Shown: piece by piece, positions 28,700 to 37,411 of the stretch
Numbering within the stretch: position 1 is the first letter of the stretch
Layout: every line of letters starts with the position of its first letter
NCBI RefSeq assembly: GCF_030767025.1
Contig: NZ_JASITE010000005.1
Coordinates: forward strand, 248,001-312,000
Source: Nocardia sp. CC227C
Lineage (GTDB): Bacteria; Actinomycetota; Actinomycetes; Mycobacteriales; Mycobacteriaceae
DNA: 64,000 nt
Direction of reading: 5' to 3'
Program-made: the position numbers and the translations under genes
The notes under the pieces: model-generated
What the model was told of the DNA's origin: nothing
The model's input: only the letters and a program-made list of their open reading frames with translations
The model's database searches: none

Positions 28700-29056
28700 T
28701 CAGACGGCCAGTCCCTCGGTCTGCGGGCCGTTGCGCAGCAGCCAGGCGGCAACGCCCGGATACCGGGACAGCTGCTCGACCATCGCCGACAGCTCCGCGT
28801 ACAGCCCTGCGCGCCAGTCGGTCTCGTCGAAGGTCAGCCCCATGTCCGCGTACACCCGATCCACCACCGCGGCGCGCACCCGGCCCCGGTCGCCGACATG
28901 GTGGTAGATGACCGACAGCGAGGTGTCCAACCGGCCGGTGAGCTCCCGCATGCTCCAGCCCTCCAGCCCGCGCTCGGCCGTCAACGCCACTGCGGCATCC
29001 ACGATCACAACGCGCGACAGCCCGGTGCGGTACGCCCTGCGGGACCCCTTGGGCAT
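28700..29056 (-). CDS. TetR-type regulator, short (possibly C-terminally truncated)
   Basis: A 118-residue protein with ATG behind GGAGG. The N-terminal helix-turn-helix is intact (about 18-60: IVDAAVALTAERGLEGWSMRELTGRLDTSLSVIYHHVGDRGRV). The ligand-binding part stops after PGVAAWLLRNGPQ, where ordinary TetR proteins continue for another 60-80 residues. The stop is immediately followed by the hsp20 promoter. It may be a decayed gene or a short functional DNA-binding protein. No matching continuation is seen in another frame. Confidence 0.8.
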   Translation of the reverse strand: MPKGSRRAYRTGLSRVVIVDAAVALTAERGLEGWSMRELTGRLDTSLSVIYHHVGDRGRVRAAVVDRVYADMGLTFDETDWRAGLYAELSAMVEQLSRYPGVAAWLLRNGPQTEGLAV

Positions 29057-29187
29057 CGGCGCACTCCTCCACGACGGCTCGGCGGACGGTCAACTCGGGG
29101 CAACCCTATCGCCCCGACGGTCGATTCCGGGCCACGCGGGTGACGGCTCCCGCACCGGGAGGCGGGGTTTCGCTCTACACTGACCGC

Positions 29188-29529
29188 GTGCGCATTCGAC
29201 GTCTGATCGCCCTGTCGGCCGGTGCCCTGCTGACCCCGCTCGGCGTGGCCGCCTGCACCTCGGAGGGCCCCGGATCCAAGACCGAGTGCCAGGCCAGCGG
29301 CTGCACCATCACCTTCGACCGAGGCGTGAACGCCAAGGCCAGCATGCTCGGGGTGGAGGCGGAACTCGTTGCCGTGAACGGCAATCTGGTGACGCTGAAG
29401 GTGGCCGGACAGGAGGTGTCGGTACCGGCCGGGGAGACACAGCCCGCGGACGGCATGAATGTCTCCGTACAGGAGGTCACGCCGGATCAGGTCGTGGTGA
29501 AGATCGCCACGGGCATCCAGACCAACTGA
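29188..29529 (+). CDS. Small lipoprotein of unknown function
   Basis: A 113-residue predicted lipoprotein starting at GTG 29188. It has a basic start, the hydrophobic stretch LIALSAGALLTPL and the lipobox GVAAC, with the lipidated cysteine near residue 23. The mature part has a disulfide-capable pair in KTECQASGCTITFDRG and a compact beta-rich domain with alternating valines. No known family was recognised. It is divergent from the short TetR gene and convergent with the DUF1254 gene, with 4 bp between stops. Confidence 0.78.
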   Translation: MRIRRLIALSAGALLTPLGVAACTSEGPGSKTECQASGCTITFDRGVNAKASMLGVEAELVAVNGNLVTLKVAGQEVSVPAGETQPADGMNVSVQEVTPDQVVVKIATGIQTN

Positions 29530-29533
29530 GCTG

Positions 29534-30961
29534 TCACGGCGCGGGCTCCAGGGCGGGCGGATGCCACTCGCCGCGGAGCACACTCGGCCGCGGCGCGTAC
29601 AGGCGCATGGTCAGCGAGAACGGTCCCGCGTCCGGGATGGGCAGCCAATTGCCCGCCGGGACAGCCGATCCGGGCTGCTCGTACTGGACCGCGAGCGTGA
29701 GCGACCCGTCCGGATCGGGCACCGGCGGAATATGGTGGCCGACCGAGTGGATGCCCGATGGATGCGGAATCAGAAAGCCGTCGCCGTCGTAGGCGGTAAT
29801 CGACCAGAAAGCGTCCACGGGCGGGAACTGCCCCGGCAGGAAGCGCAGCCGATAGCGGTTGGGCGTGCCGCCGGTATCGGCCAGCCCGTTCAGATTCGGA
29901 TAGATCGCGTGCTCGGGCAGATTCGCGCCAAGCCCCTGCTGGGCGACCCGGGCGCGCAGCCGGTAGTCGGTGCCGTACTCGCCGAGTTCGGTGGAGTACT
30001 CCCAGCCGTTGGCGACGGTGGTGTCGGGGTCGATGTAGGTCGGGAGCTGCCGCCGGGCGGCGGCCACCCCGTCGTCGAGGTCGGCGGCGGAGATCCCGGT
30101 GACCGCTCCCCCGGGCCGGATGCCGATCCGCGCGAAACGCGCCAGGGCGGGCGCGTCCTCCGGTGCGGGCGGATTCACGGCCATGAGCGCGCACAGGCGG
30201 GTGAAGAAACTGTCCGCGTCCATGCTGCCGACCCGGAAGGCGGGCGGGGTGGTGGTCTCGACGGGTTCGACCGTCCCCTCGGGAGCGGGCCGCCCGGCCA
30301 GCCAGTCGCCGAGCGGCACCAGCGCCAGCTCGCGCTGGAGGGCCAGGACGGCGGGCACGTCCTCGGAGCCGTCGACCTGGATGCGGCCGATCAGCCAGAC
30401 CATGGGCGTCGGCATCTCCAGCCGTACGGCGTCGTCGGGAAGTTCACCCGCCCACCCCGGTCCGGTGACCACGTACGTATAGGGCGGTCCGGGCGCACCG
30501 GGTTCCACCCGCGGCCGGATGCTCCCCGGGCTGTGCACGGTATTGGTCCAGGCGTCCAGGAACTGCATGACCCAGAACCGGCCCGATTCCACCGCGGGCA
30601 TCCGCAGCACGATCGGCTCCGTCGCCAGATCCAGCCAGGCGATGGAGTACAGCGTGTCGATATTGACGCGAACCAGATCGCGACGGGCCGGGGTGGGCAG
30701 GCTGTCGGCGTGCAGGAAGCGGTTGGTCGGGACGATGGCCTCGAACGCGGTGCGGGTGGCGTCCATGAGCACCAGCGGATAGCCGTAGATATAGGCGTCG
30801 GCGGCGATGCCCCGCGCATCGGCGGCGGCGCTGGACGGCGTCGCGCCCGTGCCGTCGTCGGAACGTCCGCAGGCGGCCAGGGTGATACCGGCCGCCGCGG
30901 CCAGCCCGAAGGCGGTGCGGCGCGACACGCGCGTCGACAACCGATCGAGTTCGCCGTCCAT
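29534..30961 (-). CDS. DUF1254/DUF1214 lipoprotein
   Basis: A 475-residue exported protein. The N-terminus has twin arginines (VSRRTAFGLAAAAG) and a lipobox ending in LAAC, suggesting Tat export and lipid anchoring. The N-terminal DUF1254 part has AYIYGYPLVLMDATR and the VNIDTLYSIAWLDL line (about 50-180). The C-terminal DUF1214 part contains YRLRFLPGQFPPVDAFWSITAYD and ends with WLPIPDAGPFSLTMRLYAPR, all family hallmarks. The biochemical role of this family is unknown. It lies 62 bp downstream of a TetR gene on the same strand and may be co-regulated with it. Confidence 0.93.
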   Translation of the reverse strand: MDGELDRLSTRVSRRTAFGLAAAAGITLAACGRSDDGTGATPSSAAADARGIAADAYIYGYPLVLMDATRTAFEAIVPTNRFLHADSLPTPARRDLVRVNIDTLYSIAWLDLATEPIVLRMPAVESGRFWVMQFLDAWTNTVHSPGSIRPRVEPGAPGPPYTYVVTGPGWAGELPDDAVRLEMPTPMVWLIGRIQVDGSEDVPAVLALQRELALVPLGDWLAGRPAPEGTVEPVETTTPPAFRVGSMDADSFFTRLCALMAVNPPAPEDAPALARFARIGIRPGGAVTGISAADLDDGVAAARRQLPTYIDPDTTVANGWEYSTELGEYGTDYRLRARVAQQGLGANLPEHAIYPNLNGLADTGGTPNRYRLRFLPGQFPPVDAFWSITAYDGDGFLIPHPSGIHSVGHHIPPVPDPDGSLTLAVQYEQPGSAVPAGNWLPIPDAGPFSLTMRLYAPRPSVLRGEWHPPALEPAP

Positions 30962-31023
30962 GGCCTCCCATTCTCGCCCACCCGCGTTCCCGACCCTTCA
31001 CCCGATCCGGGTGAAGCGCCTGT

Positions 31024-31632
31024 TCAACGGCTGACCCAGCCGCCGATCATCTCCGCGGTCTCGTCGATGAGCCGGTCGCGGTCGAGATCCGGCGGCGGTT
31101 TCAGGCCGATGCGCAGGGCCGCGGCCAGGCCCGCGTTGGCCATGACGAAGGCGCGGACGTCGAGATCGTGATCGGGCAGCGGCCCGAGCTGCTGGAGCAG
31201 GTAGGCGCGGGTGAGCAGCAGCAGGCGGCGTTCCAGGCCGCCGAAGCCCGCGCCGTCCACCGTGGCGTCGGCGGTGAGCGCGCGCACCAGCGGCTCCCGC
31301 TCGGCCAGCACCGAGACGATGGCGCGCAGGCTGGTGGCCACCGAATCCCGAGGCGACAAGCCCATGCCGTCGAGCACGGCAACGGTGAACCGCTCCTCCA
31401 GCTCCGCGAGCAGGCGGGCGCGCAGCACCTCCACGATCTCGTGCTTGTCGGTGAAATAGCGGTAGAGCGTGCCGATGCTCATATTGGCGCGGGCGGCGAT
31501 GCGGTTGGTGGAGGTGTCGGCGATGCCGCGCTCGGCGAAAAGTCGAGCTGCGGTCTCGACAATGCGCTCGCGGGACTCCCGAGCACGCTCCTGCGTCGGG
31601 CGCTTACGGCGGTGACTGCCGGTTTCAGCCAT
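31024..31632 (-). CDS. TetR-family transcriptional regulator
   Basis: A 202-residue repressor. The HTH (about 22-65) reads RIVETAARLFAERGIADTSTNRIAARANMSIGTLYRYFTDKHEIV. The ligand-binding C-terminal half is complete and ends near IGGWVSR. It is divergent from the MpaB-type oxygenase gene, with only 62 bp between start codons, so it most likely represses that gene and itself. An imperfect inverted repeat (AAAAGTGAG at 31650-31658, CTCATTTTA at 31676-31684) lies in the gap. Confidence 0.93.
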   Translation of the reverse strand: MAETGSHRRKRPTQERARESRERIVETAARLFAERGIADTSTNRIAARANMSIGTLYRYFTDKHEIVEVLRARLLAELEERFTVAVLDGMGLSPRDSVATSLRAIVSVLAEREPLVRALTADATVDGAGFGGLERRLLLLTRAYLLQQLGPLPDHDLDVRAFVMANAGLAAALRIGLKPPPDLDRDRLIDETAEMIGGWVSR

Positions 31633-31694
31633 GGAACCGGTGCGCCGTGAAAAGTGAGTAGAACCCGAGCATCAGCTCATTTTACGCTGCTGAC

Positions 31695-32975
31695 ATGGCC
31701 CGCGAGAAGGTGCCCGCGACGCTCGATACCGCCGCGGCAGGCAAGATCCCCACCGAATTCCGCTACCGGGACCGGCTCGCCGATCCCCGCGTGCAGCAGG
31801 CACGCCGCATGTTCCGGACCGTCTTCCGATTCGACCCGCAGCCCTCGGAGGAGCTGGTGCGCGCCTTCGGGGAGGCGTACTACCAGGCCGATCCGGTGGC
31901 CGAGGCGTTCGTGGACGAGGTGTATCTGGGCGAGCCGGGACCGAAGGCGGGCCGTGCCATGCTCGACCGGGCGCTGGAGCAGGGCGTGGACTCGGTGCCG
32001 GACGCGCCGCCCTCGCTCATCCGGCTGTTCGAGGAGTTCGAGACGCCGCCGGACTGGCTGGACCCGGAGCTGGTGGTCCAGGGGGCGCGGGTGTTCCGGC
32101 GTTGGGGCACTTCGGTATTCAGCTTCGCCACGACCAGCACCCTGGAGATGTACTCGGAGAGCTCCATCGCCAAACCGCTGTCCTACACCGGCGGCTACGC
32201 GGGCGACCGGGCGCACAAACGACAGCTGGAGACCGTGCGGTTCTGGATCGATGTCTCCGAACCCGGCGGGCTCGACCCCGGGGCGCGCGGGCGGCAGACC
32301 GCCATGCGGGTGCGGATCATGCACGTATTCATCCGCCGCAAGCTCATGGCCCGGCCGGAATGGGACTACGACGCCTGGGGCGTGCCGATCAGCGTGGGCG
32401 ACGCGACGCTGACCCTGATGGGCGGCAGCGTGGTGCCCGGTCTGGCGCTGTGGAGCATCGGGCACCAGACCACCGTGCGCGAAATCGAGGCGACACTGCA
32501 CTTCTGGCGGTACGTGGGACATCTGCTGGGCGTGCAGCCGCCGTGGTACCCGCGCGACTTCCGGGAATCGGTGCGACTCATGTTCGCGGCCTTCGTCAAA
32601 CGCGCCCACACCGCGGGCGCGGACGGCGCGGAGCTGGTGGAGTCGTATCTGCCCGCCTTCGAACCGAAGTCCGGGACGCCGTGGCGCAAACGGCTGCGCG
32701 ACGAGATCAACTACCGGATGCAGATCGGCTACACCGGCGTCTGGCTGCCGCCGTCCACCTACGCGCGCCACACCATGCCGCGCCGCTTCCCCTGGGTGCT
32801 GCACCCGCTGGTCCAGGCCCCGCTCATCTTCGGGGCGGAAACCCTGCGCCGCACCGTCCCGGGTCTGGACACCGTCGCCGACCGCGTCCAGCGCCACCGG
32901 CGGGAACAGTGGTACCGCAACGAGGTCGGGGACCGTGCGGCGGAATTCGAGCCGGTCGAGGAATTCCGGCGCTGA
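31695..32975 (+). CDS. Oxygenase MpaB/Lcp-family protein (DUF2236)
   Basis: A 426-residue member of the haem-dependent DUF2236 family, which includes fungal MpaB and the latex-clearing protein Lcp that cleaves polyisoprene. The central line GRQTAMRVRIMHVFIRRKL contains the histidine that ligates haem in Lcp (MHxxxR context), followed by the expected GVPISVGDATLTLMGGS. It has no signal peptide, so unlike secreted Lcp enzymes it should be cytosolic. The ATG has almost no ribosome binding site, as in leaderless transcripts. The divergent TetR gene matches the regulator-oxygenase pairing known for lcp. Substrate unknown, probably a hydrophobic alkene or lipid. Confidence 0.88.
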   Translation: MAREKVPATLDTAAAGKIPTEFRYRDRLADPRVQQARRMFRTVFRFDPQPSEELVRAFGEAYYQADPVAEAFVDEVYLGEPGPKAGRAMLDRALEQGVDSVPDAPPSLIRLFEEFETPPDWLDPELVVQGARVFRRWGTSVFSFATTSTLEMYSESSIAKPLSYTGGYAGDRAHKRQLETVRFWIDVSEPGGLDPGARGRQTAMRVRIMHVFIRRKLMARPEWDYDAWGVPISVGDATLTLMGGSVVPGLALWSIGHQTTVREIEATLHFWRYVGHLLGVQPPWYPRDFRESVRLMFAAFVKRAHTAGADGAELVESYLPAFEPKSGTPWRKRLRDEINYRMQIGYTGVWLPPSTYARHTMPRRFPWVLHPLVQAPLIFGAETLRRTVPGLDTVADRVQRHRREQWYRNEVGDRAAEFEPVEEFRR

Positions 32976-33124
32976 GCGAATTCCGACGCCGAGCGAATTC
33001 CTGCGCCGCGCACGGGCCGTCGGCCCGGACGCACGTGCACGAGGATCGCCACCTGCGCGGTTTTCCGTGGCCGCCATCATGGTGTCACCGGGGGGTGGAC
33101 GCGATGGCCCGGGATCGGCTCGGC

Positions 33125-33172
33125 ACAGGGCGAAGCCGGGCTCCCTCCGCAGCTGGGAGCCCGGCCCCCTGT
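33125..33172. terminator. Bidirectional hairpin terminator between oxygenase and aminotransferase genes
   Basis: A perfect 10-bp stem (33135-33144 with 33156-33165) and an 11-base loop, extended by outer ACAGGG/CCCTGT arms (33125-33130, 33167-33172). It lies between the convergent oxygenase and EctB-like genes and could serve both. The rest of the 250-bp gap shows nothing else I can name. Confidence 0.75.
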
Positions 33173-33225
33173 CGGCGCACCGGTGTGGGCGGTGGGCCGA
33201 CGTCTACGCGCCGGGTGGCGCGGGA

Positions 33226-34488
33226 TCAGCGGGCGTGGCGCACGGTGTCCAGCGCCCGGCCCAGCAGGTCCAGGCCGTGGGCGAGTTCCTCATCCGTAAT
33301 CGTCAGCGGTGGGAGCAATTTCACCACTTCGTCCTCGGAGCCGGAAGTCTCCACCAGCAATCCCAGCTCGAAGGCCACCTGGCTGACCTTGGCGGCCTCG
33401 GAGGCTTCCGCGAACACCAGCCCGTGCACGAGGCCGCGGCCGCGGGTGGACACGCCGTCGAAATGCCCGGCCAGCGCGGTGAGACCGGCGCGCACCCGCT
33501 CCCCCTTGTCCAGGGTCGCGGCTTCCAGCGCGCCGTCGGACCAGTAGTGCCGCAGCGCCGCCGCACCCGTGACGAAGGCGGCGTTGTTGCCGCGGAAGGT
33601 GCCGTTGTGCTCCCCGGGCGTCCACTGGTCGAGTTCCCGCTTCATGAGCACCAACGCCATGGGAAGTCCGTATCCGCCAATGGATTTCGAGAGCGTCACG
33701 ATATCGGGCGTAATGCCGGCGACCTCGAAGGAGAAGAACGGGCCGGTGCGCCCGCAGCCCATCTGCACGTCGTCGACGATGAGCAGGATGCCGCGGTCGG
33801 AGCACAGTTCGGCCAACTGCCGCAGCCATTCGGCGCGGGCCACGTTCACCCCGCCCTCACCCTGCACCGTTTCCACGATGACCGCGGCGGGGCGGTCCAG
33901 GCCCGAGGACGCGTCGTCGAGCGCCCGGCGCATCCAGGCGAAATCGTCTGCCGCGCCGAGGTATCCGTCGTAGGGCATGGGGGTGGCGTGCACCAGGGGC
34001 ACGCCCGCGCCCGCACGCTTGGCGGCATTGCCGGTCACCGAGAGCGCGCCCAGGGTCATGCCGTGGAAGGCGTTGGTGAAGTTCAGGACGGTGGTGCGGC
34101 CGGCGATCTTGCGAGCCAGCTTGAGCGCCGCCTCCACCGCGTTGGCTCCGGTGGGGCCCGGGAACTGCACCTTGTAGTCCAGCCCGCGCGGTTCGAGGAC
34201 CACCTCGCGCAGCGATTCCAGCAGCCCGCGCTTGGCCGCGGTGGACATGTCGAGGCTGTGCGTGACGCCGTCCGCGAGCAGGTAGTCGATGAGGGCCCGC
34301 TTCAGGACCGGATTGTTGTGCCCGTAGTTGAGCGCGCCCGCCCCGGCGAAGAAGTCGAGGTAGTCCTTACCGCTCTCGTCGGTCAGCCAAGCGCCCCGAC
34401 CGGTCGCGAAGACCGTCGGCCAGCACCGGCAGTAGCCGCGCACATTCGATTCGAGCGTCTCGAACACGGTCGTCTCGGCGGTGGTCAT
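33226..34488 (-). CDS. ectB: EctB-like diaminobutyrate-2-oxoglutarate aminotransferase
   Basis: A 420-residue class III PLP aminotransferase. The active-site lysine is K268 in TLSKSIGG. Also present are the PLP-aspartate region IVDDVQMGCGRTG and the EctB-like opening TTVFETLESNVRGYCRCWPTVF, with EHNGTFRGNN near the end. EctB makes 2,4-diaminobutyrate from aspartate semialdehyde, the first step to ectoine. Here ectA, ectC and ectD are absent from both sides, so it may feed diaminobutyrate to another product, or the rest of the ectoine set may lie elsewhere. The gene is divergent from an ABC exporter operon. Confidence 0.9.
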   Translation of the reverse strand: MTTAETTVFETLESNVRGYCRCWPTVFATGRGAWLTDESGKDYLDFFAGAGALNYGHNNPVLKRALIDYLLADGVTHSLDMSTAAKRGLLESLREVVLEPRGLDYKVQFPGPTGANAVEAALKLARKIAGRTTVLNFTNAFHGMTLGALSVTGNAAKRAGAGVPLVHATPMPYDGYLGAADDFAWMRRALDDASSGLDRPAAVIVETVQGEGGVNVARAEWLRQLAELCSDRGILLIVDDVQMGCGRTGPFFSFEVAGITPDIVTLSKSIGGYGLPMALVLMKRELDQWTPGEHNGTFRGNNAAFVTGAAALRHYWSDGALEAATLDKGERVRAGLTALAGHFDGVSTRGRGLVHGLVFAEASEAAKVSQVAFELGLLVETSGSEDEVVKLLPPLTITDEELAHGLDLLGRALDTVRHAR

Positions 34489-34634
34489 GGGCGGTCCTCG
34501 CAGTGCAGCAAAGTGAAACGTGACTGTTTCTATCACTGCGGGGCGGCGGGCCGGACCGTTTTCGCCGAATCCGGTGGGGTGGCCAGAATAAATCCTTTGC
34601 GCCATCGGCGCGGCCGCCATACTGTCGACATCTT

Positions 34635-35438
34635 GTGCGTGCTGACGTAGGGATCTACTGGCAGCTGGTCCGAGCGGGGTTCCGCCGACAGTCCTATTAC
34701 CGATTGGCCATGATCGCGGGCCTGATCACCAATGTGGTCTTCGGGTTCGTCCGCGCCGCGGTGCTGATGACGGCCGTGGACAGCGGCAGCGACTTCGGCG
34801 GCTACGACCAGGGCACCATCGGCGCGTACACCTGGCTGTCGCAGGGACTGCTGGGGGCCATCGCGTTCTGGGGAGTGCCGAATATCGTGGAGCGCATCAA
34901 ATCCGGCGATGTGGCCATCGACTTCCTGCGGCCCATCGACATCCAACTGGCGCATCTGGCGGAGTACTTCGGACGCGCCGTCTACACCCTGCTGCCGCGC
35001 GGGCTGCCCAGCGTGCTCATCGGCGCGATCACCTTCGGGCTCGCGGTGCCCGCCACGCCGGGGCCCTACCTGCTCGGCGCGATCAGCCTGGTCCTGGCCA
35101 TCGCCATATCGTTCCTGTCACTGTTCACGGTGTGCCTGGCCGGATTCTGGGTGGTGGAGACGCGCGGACTGCGGACGCTGCACATGATCCTCGGCACCTT
35201 CCTGGCCGGACTGTTCGCGCCGGTGCACCTGTTCCCGGAGTGGCTGCGCATCCTGGCCTACTGCACGCCGTTCCCGTCCATGCTGCAATGGCCCATCGAC
35301 GTGCTCTCCGGGCGCACCGTCGGCTGGCACGCGGTGGGACTGGTCGGGGCGCAGCTCTGCTGGCTGTTCGCACTGCTGGCCGCCGGGCAGCTGGTACTGC
35401 GCGCCGGACAGCGCAAGCTGGAGGTGCAGGGTGGGTGA
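34635..35438 (+). CDS. ABC-2 type transporter permease, subunit 1
   Basis: A 267-residue membrane protein with six predicted helices, starting at GTG. It opens with WQLVRAGFRRQSYYRLAMIAGLITNVVFGFVRAAVL, typical of the ABC-2 (DUF990-like) exporter permeases. A second family feature is the stretch GDVAIDFLRPIDIQLAHLAEYFGR before the central helices. Eight bases overlap the next permease gene. The two permeases and the ATPase form one exporter whose cargo is unknown. Confidence 0.92.
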   Translation: MRADVGIYWQLVRAGFRRQSYYRLAMIAGLITNVVFGFVRAAVLMTAVDSGSDFGGYDQGTIGAYTWLSQGLLGAIAFWGVPNIVERIKSGDVAIDFLRPIDIQLAHLAEYFGRAVYTLLPRGLPSVLIGAITFGLAVPATPGPYLLGAISLVLAIAISFLSLFTVCLAGFWVVETRGLRTLHMILGTFLAGLFAPVHLFPEWLRILAYCTPFPSMLQWPIDVLSGRTVGWHAVGLVGAQLCWLFALLAAGQLVLRAGQRKLEVQGG

Positions 35439-36243
35439 AGCACCCTCGCGGCTGGCGCCCTACCGGGCCGTGCTCGCCTCCCGGCTGCGCGCGCAACGCG
35501 CCTACCCGCTGTCCTTCGGGCTGGACCTGTGCAGCGCCTTCCTCATCGGCCTGGTGGAATTCGCGGAGATGTACGTGATCTTCGCCAATGTGCCGCGGCT
35601 CGGCGGGCTCGACCTCACCGCCATGCTGCTGCTGTTCGGCCTGAGCAATACCGCCTTCACGGTGGCGGACATGCTGGTGGGACACCTGGACACGCTGCCC
35701 GACTACATCCGCAAGGGGCAGCTGGACGCCTTCTACCTGCGCCCGCAGCCGCTGCTGCTGCAATTGGCGACCAGCGATATCGCGCTGCGCCGCATCGCCC
35801 GCCTCGCGGTGGCGGTGACGATCCTCGGCCTCGGCATCGCCCGCAACGACATCGCCTGGACGCCAGTGCATCTCGTGCTGTTCGCGGTGACGCTGCTGTC
35901 CGGGATCGCGATCTTCGCCGGTCTGTTCGTCTGCGCGGCGGGACTCCAGTTCTATCTGATCGACGGCGCGGAGCTCACCAACTCCTTCACCTACGGCGGC
36001 TCCTACGCCTCGATGCAACCGACCTCGGTGTTCCCCACACCGATGAAACTGATCTTCGCGTTCCTGGTGCCCGTGGCATTCACCTCCTATCTGCCGACCA
36101 TCGCACTGCTGGACCTCCCCGGCCCGGCCATGCTGCCGTCCTGGCTGGCCTGGGCCGCACCGCTGGCGGCGGTCTGGGTGTGGGCGGCGGCGCTGGGGCT
36201 GTGGCGGCTGGGCACCAGGCACTACCAGGGAGGCGGCGGATGA
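35431..36243 (+). CDS. ABC-2 type transporter permease, subunit 2
   Basis: A 270-residue six-helix permease homologous in layout to the upstream one. It has the matching KGQLDAFYLRPQPLLLQLATSDIALRR segment after the second helix. GTG at 35431 lies inside the end of the first permease gene, and the stop overlaps the ATPase start (ATGA). It would pair with the first permease as a heterodimer. Confidence 0.92.
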   Translation: MGEAPSRLAPYRAVLASRLRAQRAYPLSFGLDLCSAFLIGLVEFAEMYVIFANVPRLGGLDLTAMLLLFGLSNTAFTVADMLVGHLDTLPDYIRKGQLDAFYLRPQPLLLQLATSDIALRRIARLAVAVTILGLGIARNDIAWTPVHLVLFAVTLLSGIAIFAGLFVCAAGLQFYLIDGAELTNSFTYGGSYASMQPTSVFPTPMKLIFAFLVPVAFTSYLPTIALLDLPGPAMLPSWLAWAAPLAAVWVWAAALGLWRLGTRHYQGGGG

Positions 36244-37226
36244 CCGGACAGATCATCGATATCGAGGAACTCACCAGGACTTTCGTCCTGCGCCGCCGCG
36301 AGGGGCGCTGGCGGCGACGGCGCGAGGAGCTGACGGCGGTGGCCGCCATGAGCTTTCGCGTCGAACCGGGCGCGGCGGTCGGCTACATCGGCGCCAACGG
36401 GGCCGGGAAGTCGACCACCATCAAGATGATCACCGGCATTCTGGTGCCCACCTCCGGGACGGTGCGCACCTGCGGGCTCGATCCGGTCCGGCAACGGCGG
36501 GAACTGGCCGGCCGGATCGGCGTGGTGTTCGGGCAGCGCTCCCAGCTGTGGTGGGATCTGCCGCTGCGCGAATCCTTCTCGATACTGTCGGCCATCCACC
36601 GGCTCGACGCGTCGGCGGCGCGACGACGCCTGGACGAACTCGTCGACCAGTTGGAGATGGCCGAGACCCTGGACACCCCGGTGCGGCAGCTCTCCCTCGG
36701 ACAGCGCATGCGCGCGGAAGTCGCTGCGGCCCTGCTGCACTCACCCGAGCTGGTCATTCTCGACGAACCGACGATCGGGCTGGACGTGCTGTCCAAACAG
36801 CGCCTGCGCGAATTCCTGCGCCACGAGCGCACCCACCGCGGCACCACGCTGCTGCTCACCACCCACGATATGGGCGATATCGAGCGGCTCTGCGAACGCG
36901 TCCTGGTGGTCGACCGCGGCCGCCTCGTCTACGACGGCTCGCTGACCGGACTGGCGACCACCGTCGGAGCACAGCGGGTGCTGACGGTGGACTTGGTCGA
37001 GCCCTGCGCCGAGCTCACCGACCTCCCGGGGGCGAAACTGCTCGACAGCGAGGGCGATGGCCTACGTCAGCGACTCGCCTTCGACTCCGAGCGCACCACG
37101 GCCGCGGAACTGCTGGCCGCCATCTCGGCCCGCGCCCCGGTGCGTGACCTGTCGCTGGAGGAACCCGATATCGAGGATGTGGTGCGACGCATCTACGAAT
37201 CCAGCGCGAGACCGCCCGGTTCGTAA
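36240..37226 (+). CDS. ABC transporter ATPase of an ABC-2 exporter
   Basis: A 328-residue ATPase with Walker A GANGAGKST (about residues 52-60), Q-loop FGQRSQLWWDLPLRE, signature LSLGQRMR, Walker B LVILDEP and the H-loop in TTHD. The C-terminal 90 residues form an accessory domain as in DrrA/NodI-like exporters. The FGQRSQLWWDLP line is characteristic of the ATPase partner of DUF990-type permeases. The third gene of the exporter operon, it is separated by 185 bp from the conservon. Confidence 0.96.
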   Translation: MTGQIIDIEELTRTFVLRRREGRWRRRREELTAVAAMSFRVEPGAAVGYIGANGAGKSTTIKMITGILVPTSGTVRTCGLDPVRQRRELAGRIGVVFGQRSQLWWDLPLRESFSILSAIHRLDASAARRRLDELVDQLEMAETLDTPVRQLSLGQRMRAEVAAALLHSPELVILDEPTIGLDVLSKQRLREFLRHERTHRGTTLLLTTHDMGDIERLCERVLVVDRGRLVYDGSLTGLATTVGAQRVLTVDLVEPCAELTDLPGAKLLDSEGDGLRQRLAFDSERTTAAELLAAISARAPVRDLSLEEPDIEDVVRRIYESSARPPGS

Positions 37227-37411
37227 CAATCCCGCGGACCGCTGCCACGGCCGACACCGCGCCGGGCTCTCGCGCGGCGCGGACACGGCGGTGAGCCGAT
37301 GGACATCTCGTTGTTTCCCGCCGGACCCGAACTCCACATCCCGCCCGAGCAGGATCGGGTGCGCACGTGACATGCCGTCCTCGACACGGTAACCGATCGA
37401 GCAGGAGTCGA

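Noticed and set aside
28608..29093. A frameshifted continuation of the short TetR protein in another frame.
   Set aside because: The alternative frame gives Arg/Gly/Val-rich sequence without TetR C-terminal features and runs through the hsp20 promoter.
33226..34488. An ectoine biosynthesis operon.
   Set aside because: Only the EctB-like gene is present; the flanking genes are an oxygenase and an ABC exporter, with no ectA, ectC or ectD.
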